In this document: positions 8,678 to 17,110 of the stretch, piece by piece
Layout: each line of letters opens with the position of its first letter
Position numbering within the stretch: the stretch's first letter is position 1
Source of the DNA: an uncultured Muribaculaceae bacterium
GTDB lineage: Bacteria; Bacteroidota; Bacteroidia; Bacteroidales; Muribaculaceae
DNA: 64,000 bases
Assembly: GCA_910579035.1 (NCBI GenBank)
Contig: CAJTSR010000016.1
Span: 1 to 64,000, forward strand
Direction: 5' to 3'
Made by a program: the position numbers and the translations under genes
The notes under the pieces: model-generated
The model's input: only the letters and a program-made list of their open reading frames with translations
The model's database searches: none
Told to the model about the DNA's origin: nothing

Positions 8678-10159
8678 TTAGTTGTTTACAAGCTGGACTA
8701 CAATCAGGCGGCCTCCGTCGTCCCCGGAGAGAAGGATTTTGCGCCCGTCGGTCAGCTCCACGAACTCTCCGACTCGGATTTGGCGCTTGGGCTGCTCGGT
8801 GACGTCCCACATGTCCGGAAGGCGGCGGTTGATAAGTATCCATTTGCCGTTGTGGAAATGGAAGTCGCCCACGGGCTTCTTGTCTTCGGGCTTGGTCCGT
8901 TCGTTGGGGGTGATGAACCGATTGACATGCCACATGTAGAGCGACTGCTTGTCATAGACCATCAGGCGGTAGTTTTCGGGCAGGAATTTGCCTTTGGCAG
9001 GCGAGTAGTAGAGGTTCAGTACCGGCAGCTGGCCGTGATACTCGGTGCCGCAGAAGGGGCATTTGGGCCTTGTGGAGTTGTCGAATACAAACCAGTGTGC
9101 CTCGCATGCCGGGTTCTGGCATGGCTGCATAAGGTCGGTGGTCTTTACCAAGGCGTTTTCCCATTCGTCGGCCGTGGGGCGTTTCATCGGGTCGTGCAGA
9201 CCGTCGATAAACGCCCTGTCGAACAGCTCTTTAAGATATGGCCCGCAGATGGTGTAGGGTAGTTTGTCGACATCGCCCTGTGGTAGTTCGGACGGGGCCA
9301 TGTTTTTGATTTTTGGGCGGTTGCTCTTGTCGGTGGGGTGTTCCACGAAGAGAGCCTTGGCGCCCATCGACAGCTCTTCGTCCTTGGCCGCATCGAGGTC
9401 GTTGACCTTGCCGCCGCGAAGTGGGTGGCGGTTGAGCAGATACATGTATATCAGCACCGCCAGAGCGTGGCGGTCAGTCTGTATGCTGGGGAGTTTCTTG
9501 CCGGGGTCGCCGAGTTTCAGAGCCCGTGTCTGGAGCACTTCCGGGGCTATGAAGTCGGGAGTGCCCACAACGCCGGGCGGATATTTGCCGGGCACAACAA
9601 GGCCGTCGCAGTCAATCACAGCGGCACGTCCGCTTTCAGGGTCGACGAGCACGTTCTTGTACGACAGGTCGGAGTGGGCCAGGCCGGCGGCGTGAAGCCT
9701 GCGGACGGCGCGGGCTATCTGCAGGCACATGTGATAGTGGGTAAGCCACGTGCCTTTCTGGGACGGTTTCAGGAATTTGTTGCGCAGTTTGGCCGAGGCG
9801 AACCATTTGCCTTCCTTCTCCTTGCCTTTGAACATTCCGTCGCTGAAGAAAAAATGTTTCTGGTAAGCGGGGCACACTATGCCTAACTTGCCGTTCCATT
9901 CCACAAGCTTCGTTGGCCAGCAGAAGAGGTTTTCCCAGTAGTCGCCGCCTATCTGACCGAAAATCTTATCCCGGTATTTTCCTACGATGTTCTGAAGGCG
10001 GTCCTTTGCGTTGGCATCCTGGGGCGTGCGGAAGAAGCCCACGACATAGCTTTTATCAGGGCTGAAATATACATCCTTCATGGCGCCGCTGCCGATAACT
10101 TCGTCGACAAACTCGACCGTGGTGCCGTCGGTTGCTGTAAGTTTGATTGTCTGTGCCAT
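8678..10159 (-). CDS. TerY-P type protein kinase with zinc ribbon
   Basis: 493 residues from ATG 10159; ATG 10165, two codons earlier, is equally possible. Eukaryotic-like kinase lobe: glycine loop GSGAMKDVYF (23-32), catalytic loop HSDLSYKN (162-169, with D164 and N169) and a metal-binding DCD (183-185) in place of DFG, followed by a GTPDFIAPEV activation/APE segment. A zinc ribbon of four cysteines (347-370, C..C then CPFC) and a beta-rich tail follow. This is the kinase of the TerY-P triad (kinase, PP2C, vWA) described in Ter-linked stress systems. The PP2C gene ends 11-17 nt upstream. Targets unknown; the neighbouring vWA proteins are likely partners. Confidence 0.85.
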   Translation of the reverse strand: MAQTIKLTATDGTTVEFVDEVIGSGAMKDVYFSPDKSYVVGFFRTPQDANAKDRLQNIVGKYRDKIFGQIGGDYWENLFCWPTKLVEWNGKLGIVCPAYQKHFFFSDGMFKGKEKEGKWFASAKLRNKFLKPSQKGTWLTHYHMCLQIARAVRRLHAAGLAHSDLSYKNVLVDPESGRAAVIDCDGLVVPGKYPPGVVGTPDFIAPEVLQTRALKLGDPGKKLPSIQTDRHALAVLIYMYLLNRHPLRGGKVNDLDAAKDEELSMGAKALFVEHPTDKSNRPKIKNMAPSELPQGDVDKLPYTICGPYLKELFDRAFIDGLHDPMKRPTADEWENALVKTTDLMQPCQNPACEAHWFVFDNSTRPKCPFCGTEYHGQLPVLNLYYSPAKGKFLPENYRLMVYDKQSLYMWHVNRFITPNERTKPEDKKPVGDFHFHNGKWILINRRLPDMWDVTEQPKRQIRVGEFVELTDGRKILLSGDDGGRLIVVQLVNN

Positions 10160-10170
10160 AAGCATGCCGG

Positions 10171-11619
10171 TTAATAAAGGATTGCTATTGTGCGGTCGTC
10201 GTGGTTGCCGGGGCTCCAGAAGTCAAGCCACCTCAGGAGCTGGTCTTTTGACGCTTCATTGTCGTCGGAAAGGTCTACTCCGCCGATTTCATCTTCGGGG
10301 AAGCCGTTCTGGAGATTGTTGTAAAACTCTTCCCATTTGGCATAGTCGTTGAGGTTCTTGTCGGTTTCAAACATGGGATCTGATATGCCGTCGCTCATCA
10401 GGAAAAGAGCTGTGAAATCAGGCACGATTGCCATTCGGAGTCTTTTGGCCACAACTTCGGGATCTCTGAAAATCTCGGGCATTGTGAGGAAGCGGGTCTG
10501 CCCCGAGAACTCTCCCTCGTCGGGAGTGCCAAGCAGCTTGGCGGTCTTGTTGTCGGCGTCGAAAAGGCACATCGCGCCGTCGCCTACCCAGAACGACGCT
10601 ATGAACCAGCCGAAGTCGTACTTCTTGCAGATGGCAAACATCAGCGTCGTGGCAAAGTCTTTCAATCTGGACTCTTCGTTGGCTTCCGAAACTTTTTTGA
10701 CGGCCTCGTGCGCTTTCACCGCGCCTTTGTAAACGATGTCGATTATGTGCTGGGTCGCCTTTGTGCGTTTTTCCTTGTTTGTCCGGTCTGCCTCGTACTC
10801 GCCGATGGCCGACTCGAAGGCGGGATTGTCGAGCAGGAGGTTCTTGCAGTGGTCAATCACTGTCTGGCAGGCTACCTCGGATCCCTTGCGGGAGTACTTG
10901 GCGCTACCGGCGCCGTCGGCTACAGCAATTATATACCAGTCGGATTCGTCGCAATGAAAGAGGCTGAAATGGTCGTCGCGCGGTCTGCCTTCCTGTGCGT
11001 GGCTGCGGCCTCGCTGGCTTGCGGCAACTATGTCTTTTTTCGGAGTGCCGTCGGCAGCGGCCTCGACTTTGATATAGGCGTTGTCGCAGTCGGGCTTGTA
11101 GTAGGGAATGTCGGTGTCGGTAGGTATGTTCTTCCACAAATCCCTCGGATTGGGGTTGAACGCCACGGGTATGGCGAGTTCCGATGCGGGCTCTCCCTCT
11201 ACTGTCCTGTAGCGAAGTTTCAGCGAAAAGTCGCCTGCGGTCTTCGGCTTGCCGCTCAGGGAGCATCTGCCGTCTTCGCCTACAGCGAGGACAAGGCCAA
11301 GCTCCTCTGCGCCGATGAGTTCGATGTCAGAGATTTTGTCGGTGGGCAGTTCGAAGGATACGGCATAGTCCTTTTTCACAGTCCCGTTGGGGAAACGCAA
11401 TCCGAGCTGGCGGATTTCGTTTTCAATCATTATTCGTTGATTCATACGTTCTTCTTTGAAAGTGTTCCACAACGAAGCGATAGTCCAATCGAGGAACGAT
11501 TCCTTGTCGGAAGAGGGTATGCCGGCTCTCTGCATGGCCTTGTCAAGAGCCAGTGCAGACTCGTTGAGGCGGCGGGCAGACGGGCTCTTCCGCATTGCCA
11601 TTCGTTGTTTTCTGTCCAT
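10171..11619 (-). CDS. PP2C-family protein phosphatase with N-terminal beta domain
   Basis: 482 residues from ATG 11619; a longer frame to 11700 overlaps the vWA gene and has no sensible N-terminus. Residues about 200-482 are a PP2C domain: RDDHF at 214-218, VADGAGSA at 233-240, FWVGDGAMC, LMSDGISDP and a closing HDDRT, all metal-binding Asp positions present. Residues 1-75 are helical and about 80-155 look like a small beta-sandwich. It would reverse phosphorylation by the kinase encoded next. The start lies 2 nt after the vWA stop, so the genes are tightly coupled. Confidence 0.88.
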   Translation of the reverse strand: MDRKQRMAMRKSPSARRLNESALALDKAMQRAGIPSSDKESFLDWTIASLWNTFKEERMNQRIMIENEIRQLGLRFPNGTVKKDYAVSFELPTDKISDIELIGAEELGLVLAVGEDGRCSLSGKPKTAGDFSLKLRYRTVEGEPASELAIPVAFNPNPRDLWKNIPTDTDIPYYKPDCDNAYIKVEAAADGTPKKDIVAASQRGRSHAQEGRPRDDHFSLFHCDESDWYIIAVADGAGSAKYSRKGSEVACQTVIDHCKNLLLDNPAFESAIGEYEADRTNKEKRTKATQHIIDIVYKGAVKAHEAVKKVSEANEESRLKDFATTLMFAICKKYDFGWFIASFWVGDGAMCLFDADNKTAKLLGTPDEGEFSGQTRFLTMPEIFRDPEVVAKRLRMAIVPDFTALFLMSDGISDPMFETDKNLNDYAKWEEFYNNLQNGFPEDEIGGVDLSDDNEASKDQLLRWLDFWSPGNHDDRTIAILY

Positions 11620-11621
11620 GT

Positions 11622-12665
11622 TTAACCTAAGCCTCGGGTGATGTCCATACCGGCGGGATCTGCCTGGCCGAGAGTGCCTCTGAGTCCGCACCATGGACAT
11701 TCGTTTGTATTGCTTTCGCCCACACAGAAGATATTGCCGCAGTCACATACAACAACGCCGAGCTGGTTGCCGCAGCAGGGACAAGCGGGCACTCCGACAA
11801 GCTCCAGTGTGTTGATTTTAGCCTGCTGGCCTGCCGAGAGGCTTGCGTATGTCGCCTTGTCGACAGGATAGGCGCCCACGAGCTTGAAGTCGGTGGCATT
11901 GAACATCTCCAGCCCTTCGAGAGGCTGAACGCGCCGGGCATATTTTACGAGGTAGTCCTGCTTTGTGTTCTGGCACCGTCCGTGCAGTACCACGAAATTT
12001 TCGTCGACAGTGCCGCGATGCTCGCGCGGGTCAACCTTTTCGAGATTGATTCCTGATAACGGAGCAAGCTTGATTTCATCGGTGTTCTGCTCGCTTACCG
12101 ACATGCTCGTTGTCTTTATCGAAGCTGTGACCCACTTGAAGAATTTGCTGAATGACTCCGGGTCTGTTTCCTTCAGGAGCAGAATGTCGTCGGTTATCCG
12201 GCCAAGTGTGGACACATTTACATTGTCGCCGATGGATACTGCCACGAGGTAGCAGTGCTTGCGGTATTTCTCATTCCAGCGGCTGAACGCTGCCGCATAA
12301 TCATCGGTAGGATTACCGTCGGTGAACAGGAAGATAATCGGCTTCCAGTCGCCTTTCTGCTCCATCGTGGTCTTCTGAATGTTCCGGTCCATATCGTTCA
12401 TCAGGCATTCGAGTCCCTTGCCGAGCGATGTGCCGCCTCCGATAGGGAATGTGGGAGGATAGAACTTGTAAAGCTCGGTGAGCGGCGAGAGCACCTTTGC
12501 CTTGCCGGCAAAAGCTATGATGGAAACAAAGACTGTTTCAAGCGCATAGGGGTCTACACGAAGATTCTGGATAATCGTGCGCATGCCCTCCTGTACCTGC
12601 TCTATGGGGGTTCCCACCATTGACTCGGATATATCTACGAGGAAGTAAATAGGTAATCTACGCAT
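11622..12665 (-). CDS. TerY-like vWA protein with C-terminal zinc ribbon
   Basis: 347 residues. vWA domain (1 to about 185) with a complete MIDAS: D11-S13-S15 in DISES, the TSLGKG Thr, and FTDGNPTDD Asp. A linker precedes a cysteine-rich C-terminal region, with CPCC at 295-298, CDC at 307-309, C314 and CPWC at 323-326, which fits one or two zinc ribbons. Its first 20 residues match those of the two shorter vWA paralogs in this operon (MRRLPxYxLxDxSxSM). This is the vWA member next to the phosphatase in the TerY-P triad; the zinc ribbon may dock the kinase, which also has one (inference). Confidence 0.85.
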   Translation of the reverse strand: MRRLPIYFLVDISESMVGTPIEQVQEGMRTIIQNLRVDPYALETVFVSIIAFAGKAKVLSPLTELYKFYPPTFPIGGGTSLGKGLECLMNDMDRNIQKTTMEQKGDWKPIIFLFTDGNPTDDYAAAFSRWNEKYRKHCYLVAVSIGDNVNVSTLGRITDDILLLKETDPESFSKFFKWVTASIKTTSMSVSEQNTDEIKLAPLSGINLEKVDPREHRGTVDENFVVLHGRCQNTKQDYLVKYARRVQPLEGLEMFNATDFKLVGAYPVDKATYASLSAGQQAKINTLELVGVPACPCCGNQLGVVVCDCGNIFCVGESNTNECPWCGLRGTLGQADPAGMDITRGLG

Positions 12666-12702
12666 ATGTGATGTTATTTTATACGGATATGTATATGATT
12701 AT

Positions 12703-13341
12703 TTATTGCGCTACGGGCGGCATAAATTTGCTCGGGGACAGATATACTGTTCCCGGGCCTGTGACGCGCATCATACTCAGGCCCTCGCCGCCAAGCAGGT
12801 TGCCGAGCGACCAGTTGGAGTGCATCTGATTTTCCGATATGTTCAGCAGGGCAATGATATGGTCTTCGTCAACCTCGATGGTTTCGCCGTACTGCAGGTT
12901 TATGGTTATCGGCGTTCCCTTGGTGTCGAGAAACACTGTCGAGCTGCCCTGAATCTTCTGCAGGAGCAGCCCCATACCGCCAGTCAGGCCGGCGATCGAC
13001 AACTTGGTAGTGACGCTCACCTTGTTGTTTGAGCCTACGTAGACACCGCGATGGCATATCATGGTTTCTCCGTTGATTTTTACCGGAAGCAAGCCGAAAC
13101 GGCTGCCGATGACTACTTTGCGGGGCATGTTGGAAACGTTGAACAGCCGCAGTATAAATAAGGATTCGCCTGATAGTTTGGCCCCGAGGATACGGCCGAG
13201 GCCCGACCCGTTAAAGCTGAGCTCTTTCTCTATCCCGGCTTCGAGATAGATTACAGAACCTTTCTCAGCGTAGAAATCCTCGCCGGGCGCCAATGTCACC
13301 TCTAAGTGCTGAACAAATTGACCTACAAGTTTACAGTTCAT
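12703..13341 (-). CDS. AIM24 / TIGR00266-family protein
   Basis: 212 residues, no signal peptide. A beta-rich protein with the family's hydrophobic GLTGGMGLLLQKIQG centre and GPGTVYLSP close, both characteristic of AIM24-type (TRAP-like) proteins. Function in bacteria is unknown; AIM24 genes often occur among Ter/TerY-P clusters. It is 37 nt after one vWA gene start and 13 nt before another vWA gene end, so it is co-transcribed with them. A scaffolding or membrane-association role is possible but not shown. Confidence 0.82.
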   Translation of the reverse strand: MNCKLVGQFVQHLEVTLAPGEDFYAEKGSVIYLEAGIEKELSFNGSGLGRILGAKLSGESLFILRLFNVSNMPRKVVIGSRFGLLPVKINGETMICHRGVYVGSNNKVSVTTKLSIAGLTGGMGLLLQKIQGSSTVFLDTKGTPITINLQYGETIEVDEDHIIALLNISENQMHSNWSLGNLLGGEGLSMMRVTGPGTVYLSPSKFMPPVAQ

Positions 13342-13354
13342 TCTGCCTGAGGGA

Positions 13355-13990
13355 TTAGATGATTACGTTGACTTCTTCGGGAGGCGGCGGCAGCACGAGG
13401 TCTTCGGTAGCGCCGATACTGCGGTTTCCGACACCGATTGAGTCCGACACCCACTTGAAGAATTTTTTGAAAGCGGTGCTGTCGACGGTATCGAGGGAGT
13501 ATACCTCGCTGGTGAGTTCTTTGAGAGGCTCTGTTTTCGCGCTCATTCCGGCTGCGCAGGCTATAATGCTTGCGAAGTGACGTTTCTTTACCTCGGGAAT
13601 CATCTCCTTGTATAGCTGGCTGTTCGACGGCTTGCCGTCTGTCATAATGAAGAGCAGCGGCATCCAGTCGCCTTTCTGTTCGGGAGTACTCATGCGCACT
13701 TCGCTGTCAATCTTTTCGCACAGCAGTTTCAAGGCCTGCCCGGTATGGGTCGGCCCGCTCTCGGGAGTGTCGATTTCCGGAAGCTGCAGCTCGTCGAGCG
13801 GGGTGAGCGGGAGTATCTGTTTTACCTCGCGGTCGAATGTGATGATGCTGATATTGACAGATTCCAGTGCAAAGGGATCCTGGCGCAGGCTCGAAACCAT
13901 AGCCTCAAGCCCGACTTTTACCGATTCGATCGGTTCGCCACGCATTGAGCCGGAGGTGTCGATGAGTAGATATACGGGAAGACGTCGCAT
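13355..13990 (-). CDS. TerY-like vWA protein (second copy)
   Basis: 211 residues, essentially a lone vWA domain. MIDAS residues: D11-S13-S15 in DTSGS, a Thr in THTGQAL, and MTDGKPS Asp. The C-terminus after residue 195 is proline-rich and ends in LPPPPEEVNVII, nearly the same tail as the vWA copy at 14552. TerY-like proteins bind a divalent metal and are thought to present partners to the kinase/phosphatase pair. A hairpin at 14105-14139 lies upstream, so this gene may head a second, lower-level transcript that includes the phosphatase and kinase. Confidence 0.85.
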   Translation of the reverse strand: MRRLPVYLLIDTSGSMRGEPIESVKVGLEAMVSSLRQDPFALESVNISIITFDREVKQILPLTPLDELQLPEIDTPESGPTHTGQALKLLCEKIDSEVRMSTPEQKGDWMPLLFIMTDGKPSNSQLYKEMIPEVKKRHFASIIACAAGMSAKTEPLKELTSEVYSLDTVDSTAFKKFFKWVSDSIGVGNRSIGATEDLVLPPPPEEVNVII

Positions 13991-14104
13991 TATTTATCGA
14001 TGTTTTGGGCGGGATGAAATATTTGTATGTTTTCTTGATTTCGGCTATGGGTTTGGCGATAGGGCATGAATGTCCCCCGTCGGTGAGAAAAAACACCAAT
14101 GGTA

Positions 14105-14139
14105 TCCCGCCTCCTCAGCGTTTCGCGGAGGAGGCGGGA
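14105..14139 (-). terminator. Intra-operon hairpin
   Basis: Perfect 11-bp inverted repeat (14105-14115 / 14129-14139), followed on the minus strand, after about 10 nt, by T6. It sits in the 162-bp gap between the TerB-like gene and the second vWA gene. Likely attenuates read-through from the ter genes into the vWA-phosphatase-kinase part. Confidence 0.6.
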
Positions 14140-14152
14140 CAGGGAGTATGTG

Positions 14153-14530
14153 TTAGAGTAGTGCTTCAAGTCCGGCGGGGAACGACTTGGCCTGAGCCTT
14201 GACAGCGCGGAGCAGAGCCTTTTCGGCTTCGTCTACCTGGCCGTCGTTGTTGACCTTGGCGATGAGCCATGCTTCTTCGTCGGCATCGATTACGCCGGGC
14301 GAAACTTCGTCTTTGAGGAGGAAGTCGCATATGGCCTGTGTGAAAAATTCCGTCCACTCGGGAGCATTTTCTTTGCCGCTTACGGCGTCGTTGAGTTCAA
14401 AGAGTAAGTCTGCCTCTTCTTTGTCGATTATGCCGTCGGCGTAGAGCACTTCTTTAAGCTGTGCCACTTCTGCTGCGTCGATTACGCCGTCAGCGAGAAG
14501 ATCTTTTTTGAGTTCTTCAAGTGTTGCCAT
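14153..14530 (-). CDS. Small acidic TerB/EF-hand-like protein
   Basis: 125 residues, acidic and helical. It contains a repeated D-G-x-(I/V)-D-x-x-E unit: ADGVIDAAE (13-21), ADGIIDKEE (31-39), PGVIDADEE (79-86 region, D replaced by P) and NDGQVDEAE (95-103). The spacing recalls EF-hand loops but the third Asp is missing from them; TerB proteins also carry DG-x-(I/V)-x-x-x-E motifs. It sits between TerD/vWA genes, where a TerB homologue is expected. I favour a divergent TerB-like protein that may bind Ca2+; sequence alone does not settle this. Confidence 0.65.
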   Translation of the reverse strand: MATLEELKKDLLADGVIDAAEVAQLKEVLYADGIIDKEEADLLFELNDAVSGKENAPEWTEFFTQAICDFLLKDEVSPGVIDADEEAWLIAKVNNDGQVDEAEKALLRAVKAQAKSFPAGLEALL

Positions 14531-14551
14531 TTTTCTGTTATTAAACGTCTG

Positions 14552-15190
14552 TTAAACCACGATGTTTACTTCGGGCGGTGGCGGCGGGAGCTCGCTGAGA
14601 GTGGTGGCTTCCGCCCCGGTTTCCTCCACCTTCATGCTGCCTGAGCTTACAGATGCCGACACCCACTTGAAGAATGCCTTGATTGTGGCGCTGTCGGCGG
14701 TATCGAGCGATACTACGCACTCGGTGATTTTCTTCAGGGTGTCGGTGTTGGCGCCGGCGCCTGCCGCGCAGGCCACCACCATGCCCCATTTGCGTTTTTT
14801 GAACTCGGCAAGCCCCTTGTTGAGGTCGTCGGTAGGCTCGCCGTCGGTCATGATGAACACGAGGGGCTTCCAGTCGCCTTTCTGGTCGGCTGTCGTTTTT
14901 GTCACTTCCTGGTCAGCCTTCTGTGCAAGGAGGGCAAGAGCCTCGCCTAGGGCGGTGCAGCCGCTTGCCTGGATATTGGGCTGCTGGAATGCCGAAAGTT
15001 CGGTAAGAGGAGAAACCTGCCGGGCGCTGCTGTCGAAAGTTATGATGCTGAGGTATGCGGTTTCCAGTGCGTAGGGATCCTGGCGCAGGGTCGAAACCAG
15101 TACCTGCACGCCGTTTTTCACGGCCTCGATGGGTTCGCCATACATCGAACCCGAGCAGTCGAGGAGGAGATATACGGGTAGTCTTCTCAT
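14552..15190 (-). CDS. TerY-like vWA protein (third copy)
   Basis: 212 residues from ATG 15190; the longer frame to 15280 overlaps the TerD gene and is rejected. Lone vWA domain with MIDAS D11-S13-S15 in DCSGS, a Thr in CTALGEAL and MTDGEPTDD Asp. It is the closest relative of the copy at 13355, sharing the N-terminus and the Pro-rich end ELPPPPPEVNIVV. It starts 2 nt after the TerD-like gene stop and ends 21 nt before the TerB-like gene. By family, a metal-dependent adaptor of the Ter / TerY-P response. Confidence 0.87.
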   Translation of the reverse strand: MRRLPVYLLLDCSGSMYGEPIEAVKNGVQVLVSTLRQDPYALETAYLSIITFDSSARQVSPLTELSAFQQPNIQASGCTALGEALALLAQKADQEVTKTTADQKGDWKPLVFIMTDGEPTDDLNKGLAEFKKRKWGMVVACAAGAGANTDTLKKITECVVSLDTADSATIKAFFKWVSASVSSGSMKVEETGAEATTLSELPPPPPEVNIVV

Positions 15191-15192
15191 AG

Positions 15193-15855
15193 TTATTTTG
15201 CGTAATTGGTAACTATGCGGCGTATTGTTTCGCACAGGTTGGCGTCGGGATAGGCATCGCCGATAGCGGAGAATTTCCAATCGCCGTTGCGACGGTAAAG
15301 TTTGCCCATGATCAGGGCGGTCATTCCCTTGTACTGGGGCTCGGCAGCGACGTCGTAGGACGCAAATACTTCCTTTACACGCGCAGGTGTGCCCTCGTAC
15401 ATGCGGATAGACGCGTAGGGTATCTGGGAGAAGTCTTCTCTGCCGCAGTTGTTGAGGAAGAAGAAAATCTGATCGACGTTGGGATTCACGCGGTTGAGGT
15501 CGACAGTGATGATTTCATTGTCAAGACCGTCGTCGCCTGCCTGGTCGCCTTTGAGGTCGTCGCCGCTGTGGTGGAGGGCGCGCTCGTTGGAATCAATCTT
15601 GCCGGGAGGCATGCCGTAGCGGGCAAGGAACTCGTGCTTGTAGAGAGGAGAATAGATGTGGTCGACAAGGTTGCCGTTTGCATCGACCATTACGCAGGAG
15701 AGGTCAAGGTCAACATCCTGTACTGTTTTTCCAAAGCCAAGGAATCCGCCGGACACAATCGCACCCCAGTTGCAGCCCACGCAGAAGTCGGTGAGCTTGG
15801 AGCCGTTGCTTTTCTCGAGGTTGATACGCTGGCCTTTTTCAAGACGTATTGCCAT
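15193..15855 (-). CDS. TerD-family protein (larger variant)
   Basis: 220 residues opening with MAIRLEKGQRINLEK, the standard TerD start. The core DVDLDLSCVMVD corresponds to the Ca2+-binding DxDLDxS segment; LRR... no repeats are present. It differs from the other TerD copies by an insertion around residues 30-45 (GGFLGFGKTV) and by a longer C-terminus. TerD domains bind Ca2+ and act in stress, tellurite and phage-related responses. It is 17 nt downstream of a second TerD gene and 2 nt upstream of a vWA gene. Confidence 0.88.
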   Translation of the reverse strand: MAIRLEKGQRINLEKSNGSKLTDFCVGCNWGAIVSGGFLGFGKTVQDVDLDLSCVMVDANGNLVDHIYSPLYKHEFLARYGMPPGKIDSNERALHHSGDDLKGDQAGDDGLDNEIITVDLNRVNPNVDQIFFFLNNCGREDFSQIPYASIRMYEGTPARVKEVFASYDVAAEPQYKGMTALIMGKLYRRNGDWKFSAIGDAYPDANLCETIRRIVTNYAK

Positions 15856-15872
15856 GATGATATATGTTTTAA

Positions 15873-16427
15873 TTAGTTATACTTGTTCAGATATTCGGCG
15901 AGGCCGGCTTTCTGGCCTGTGCCGATGGCCTCGAATTTCCACTGGCCGTTGCGCTTGTAGAGGCGGCCGAACTCCACGGCTGTTTCTACGGAGAAGTCTT
16001 CGTCGAGGTCGTAGCGGAGGATTTCTTCTCCGTTGGCGGCGTTGTAGACACGGATAAATGCGTTGCGCACCTGCCCGAAGTTCTGCCTGCGCTCGTCGGC
16101 CTTGTGGATTGTTACGACGAAAGTGATTTCGCTTGCGCGGGGGTCGATTTTTGAAAGGTCGATTTTGATGCTCTCGTCATCGCCTTCTCCCTCGCCTGTC
16201 AGATTGTCGCCGGTATGCTCTACGGCTCCGTCGGGTGATTTCAGGTTGTTGTAGAAAACGAAATATTCGTCTTCGAGAATTTTACCGTTTTCACCGAGAA
16301 TGAACGCTGAGGCGTCGAGGTCGAAGTCGACTCCTGTGCTGGACTGGTTGGTATCCCAGCCGAGCCCGATGGTGAACATCGGAAGTTCTACGGCTACTCG
16401 CTGGCCTTTTTCAAGATTTATTGCCAT
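15873..16427 (-). CDS. TerD-family protein
   Basis: 184 residues, the standard length for TerD/TerE. It opens MAINLEKGQR, and GVDFDLDASAF carries the acidic Ca2+-binding residues; a second acidic cluster is GDNLTGEGEGDDE. The C-terminal half (FSVETAVEFGRLYKRNGQWKF, cut at 20 here) is nearly identical to the copy at 17111, also at the DNA level. Part of the ter operon, 36 nt after the TerA-like gene start region. Function by homology: cytoplasmic calcium-binding stress protein. Confidence 0.92.
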   Translation of the reverse strand: MAINLEKGQRVAVELPMFTIGLGWDTNQSSTGVDFDLDASAFILGENGKILEDEYFVFYNNLKSPDGAVEHTGDNLTGEGEGDDESIKIDLSKIDPRASEITFVVTIHKADERRQNFGQVRNAFIRVYNAANGEEILRYDLDEDFSVETAVEFGRLYKRNGQWKFEAIGTGQKAGLAEYLNKYN

Positions 16428-16463
16428 TGTTGAAAAATTGTTTTGTGTCTATGTTGCCGATGG

Positions 16464-17096
16464 CTATTCTTTTGAACCGGGGGCATAGTTGAATCCCCAG
16501 CCGTATCTGCGGTCACAGTCGGAGTGGCCGTCGTGGAATGTGACGAGTTTCTGTACCTCAAGCGAATTGTCATCGCCAATTTCGATAGAGGCGATGGCGC
16601 AGAATCTCTTGTTGGAGCTTTGCTCGCCCATTTTCACTATGATATCTTCGTTGCCGGGTACGGAAACCTTGACAACGGCATCGGTCTGGGCCCATTGTGC
16701 GGCACCTTCGTAGATGAAGGTGTAGACAATGATGCGTCTGATGTTTGACGCGCCGGCAGGGTTTACAAGGATTGTTTCGCCGGATTCGGCGTTGCCGCCC
16801 CGGTCGTCGCCCATGTGCCATATGAAAGGCTTCTGGGTATAGCAGCCCTGGCGGGTGACCTGATCTCTCCGGCCGCCGCGTCCGTGGGAGAACTGGAGGC
16901 CGTCGATGAGCGTCTTTGTGCCGTCTTTCAGTTCGTAGAAGCACCCAAGGTCAAGGTCGATGGCGCCTCCGAACAGCTTCTTCAGAAAGCCGCCCTTGCT
17001 CCAGTCGAGATTGATTTTTATCTCGCCCGGAAACGCCTTTGCCTTTTCGAGGTTGATGCGGTGCTTATCGCCCGTCTTTCTTAATTCTATAGCCAT
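16464..17096 (-). CDS. TerA-like protein (TerD superfamily)
   Basis: 210 residues. MAIELRKTGDKHRINLEK opens a TerD-type domain, AIDLDLGCFYELKDG holds the acidic strand, and the downstream FSHGRGGRRDQ and HMGDDRGGNAESGETILV segments are typical of TerA-type proteins rather than TerD/TerE. It begins 14 nt after the stop of the first TerD gene. TerA works with the TerD proteins in the Ter complex; its biochemical role is not settled. Confidence 0.8.
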   Translation of the reverse strand: MAIELRKTGDKHRINLEKAKAFPGEIKINLDWSKGGFLKKLFGGAIDLDLGCFYELKDGTKTLIDGLQFSHGRGGRRDQVTRQGCYTQKPFIWHMGDDRGGNAESGETILVNPAGASNIRRIIVYTFIYEGAAQWAQTDAVVKVSVPGNEDIIVKMGEQSSNKRFCAIASIEIGDDNSLEVQKLVTFHDGHSDCDRRYGWGFNYAPGSKE

Positions 17097-17110
17097 TTAA
17101 AGGGTGATTG

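Noticed and set aside
14005..14202. 65-residue plus-strand frame over the intra-operon hairpin.
   Set aside because: Runs through the hairpin, no homology and no promoter; the minus-strand operon explains the region.
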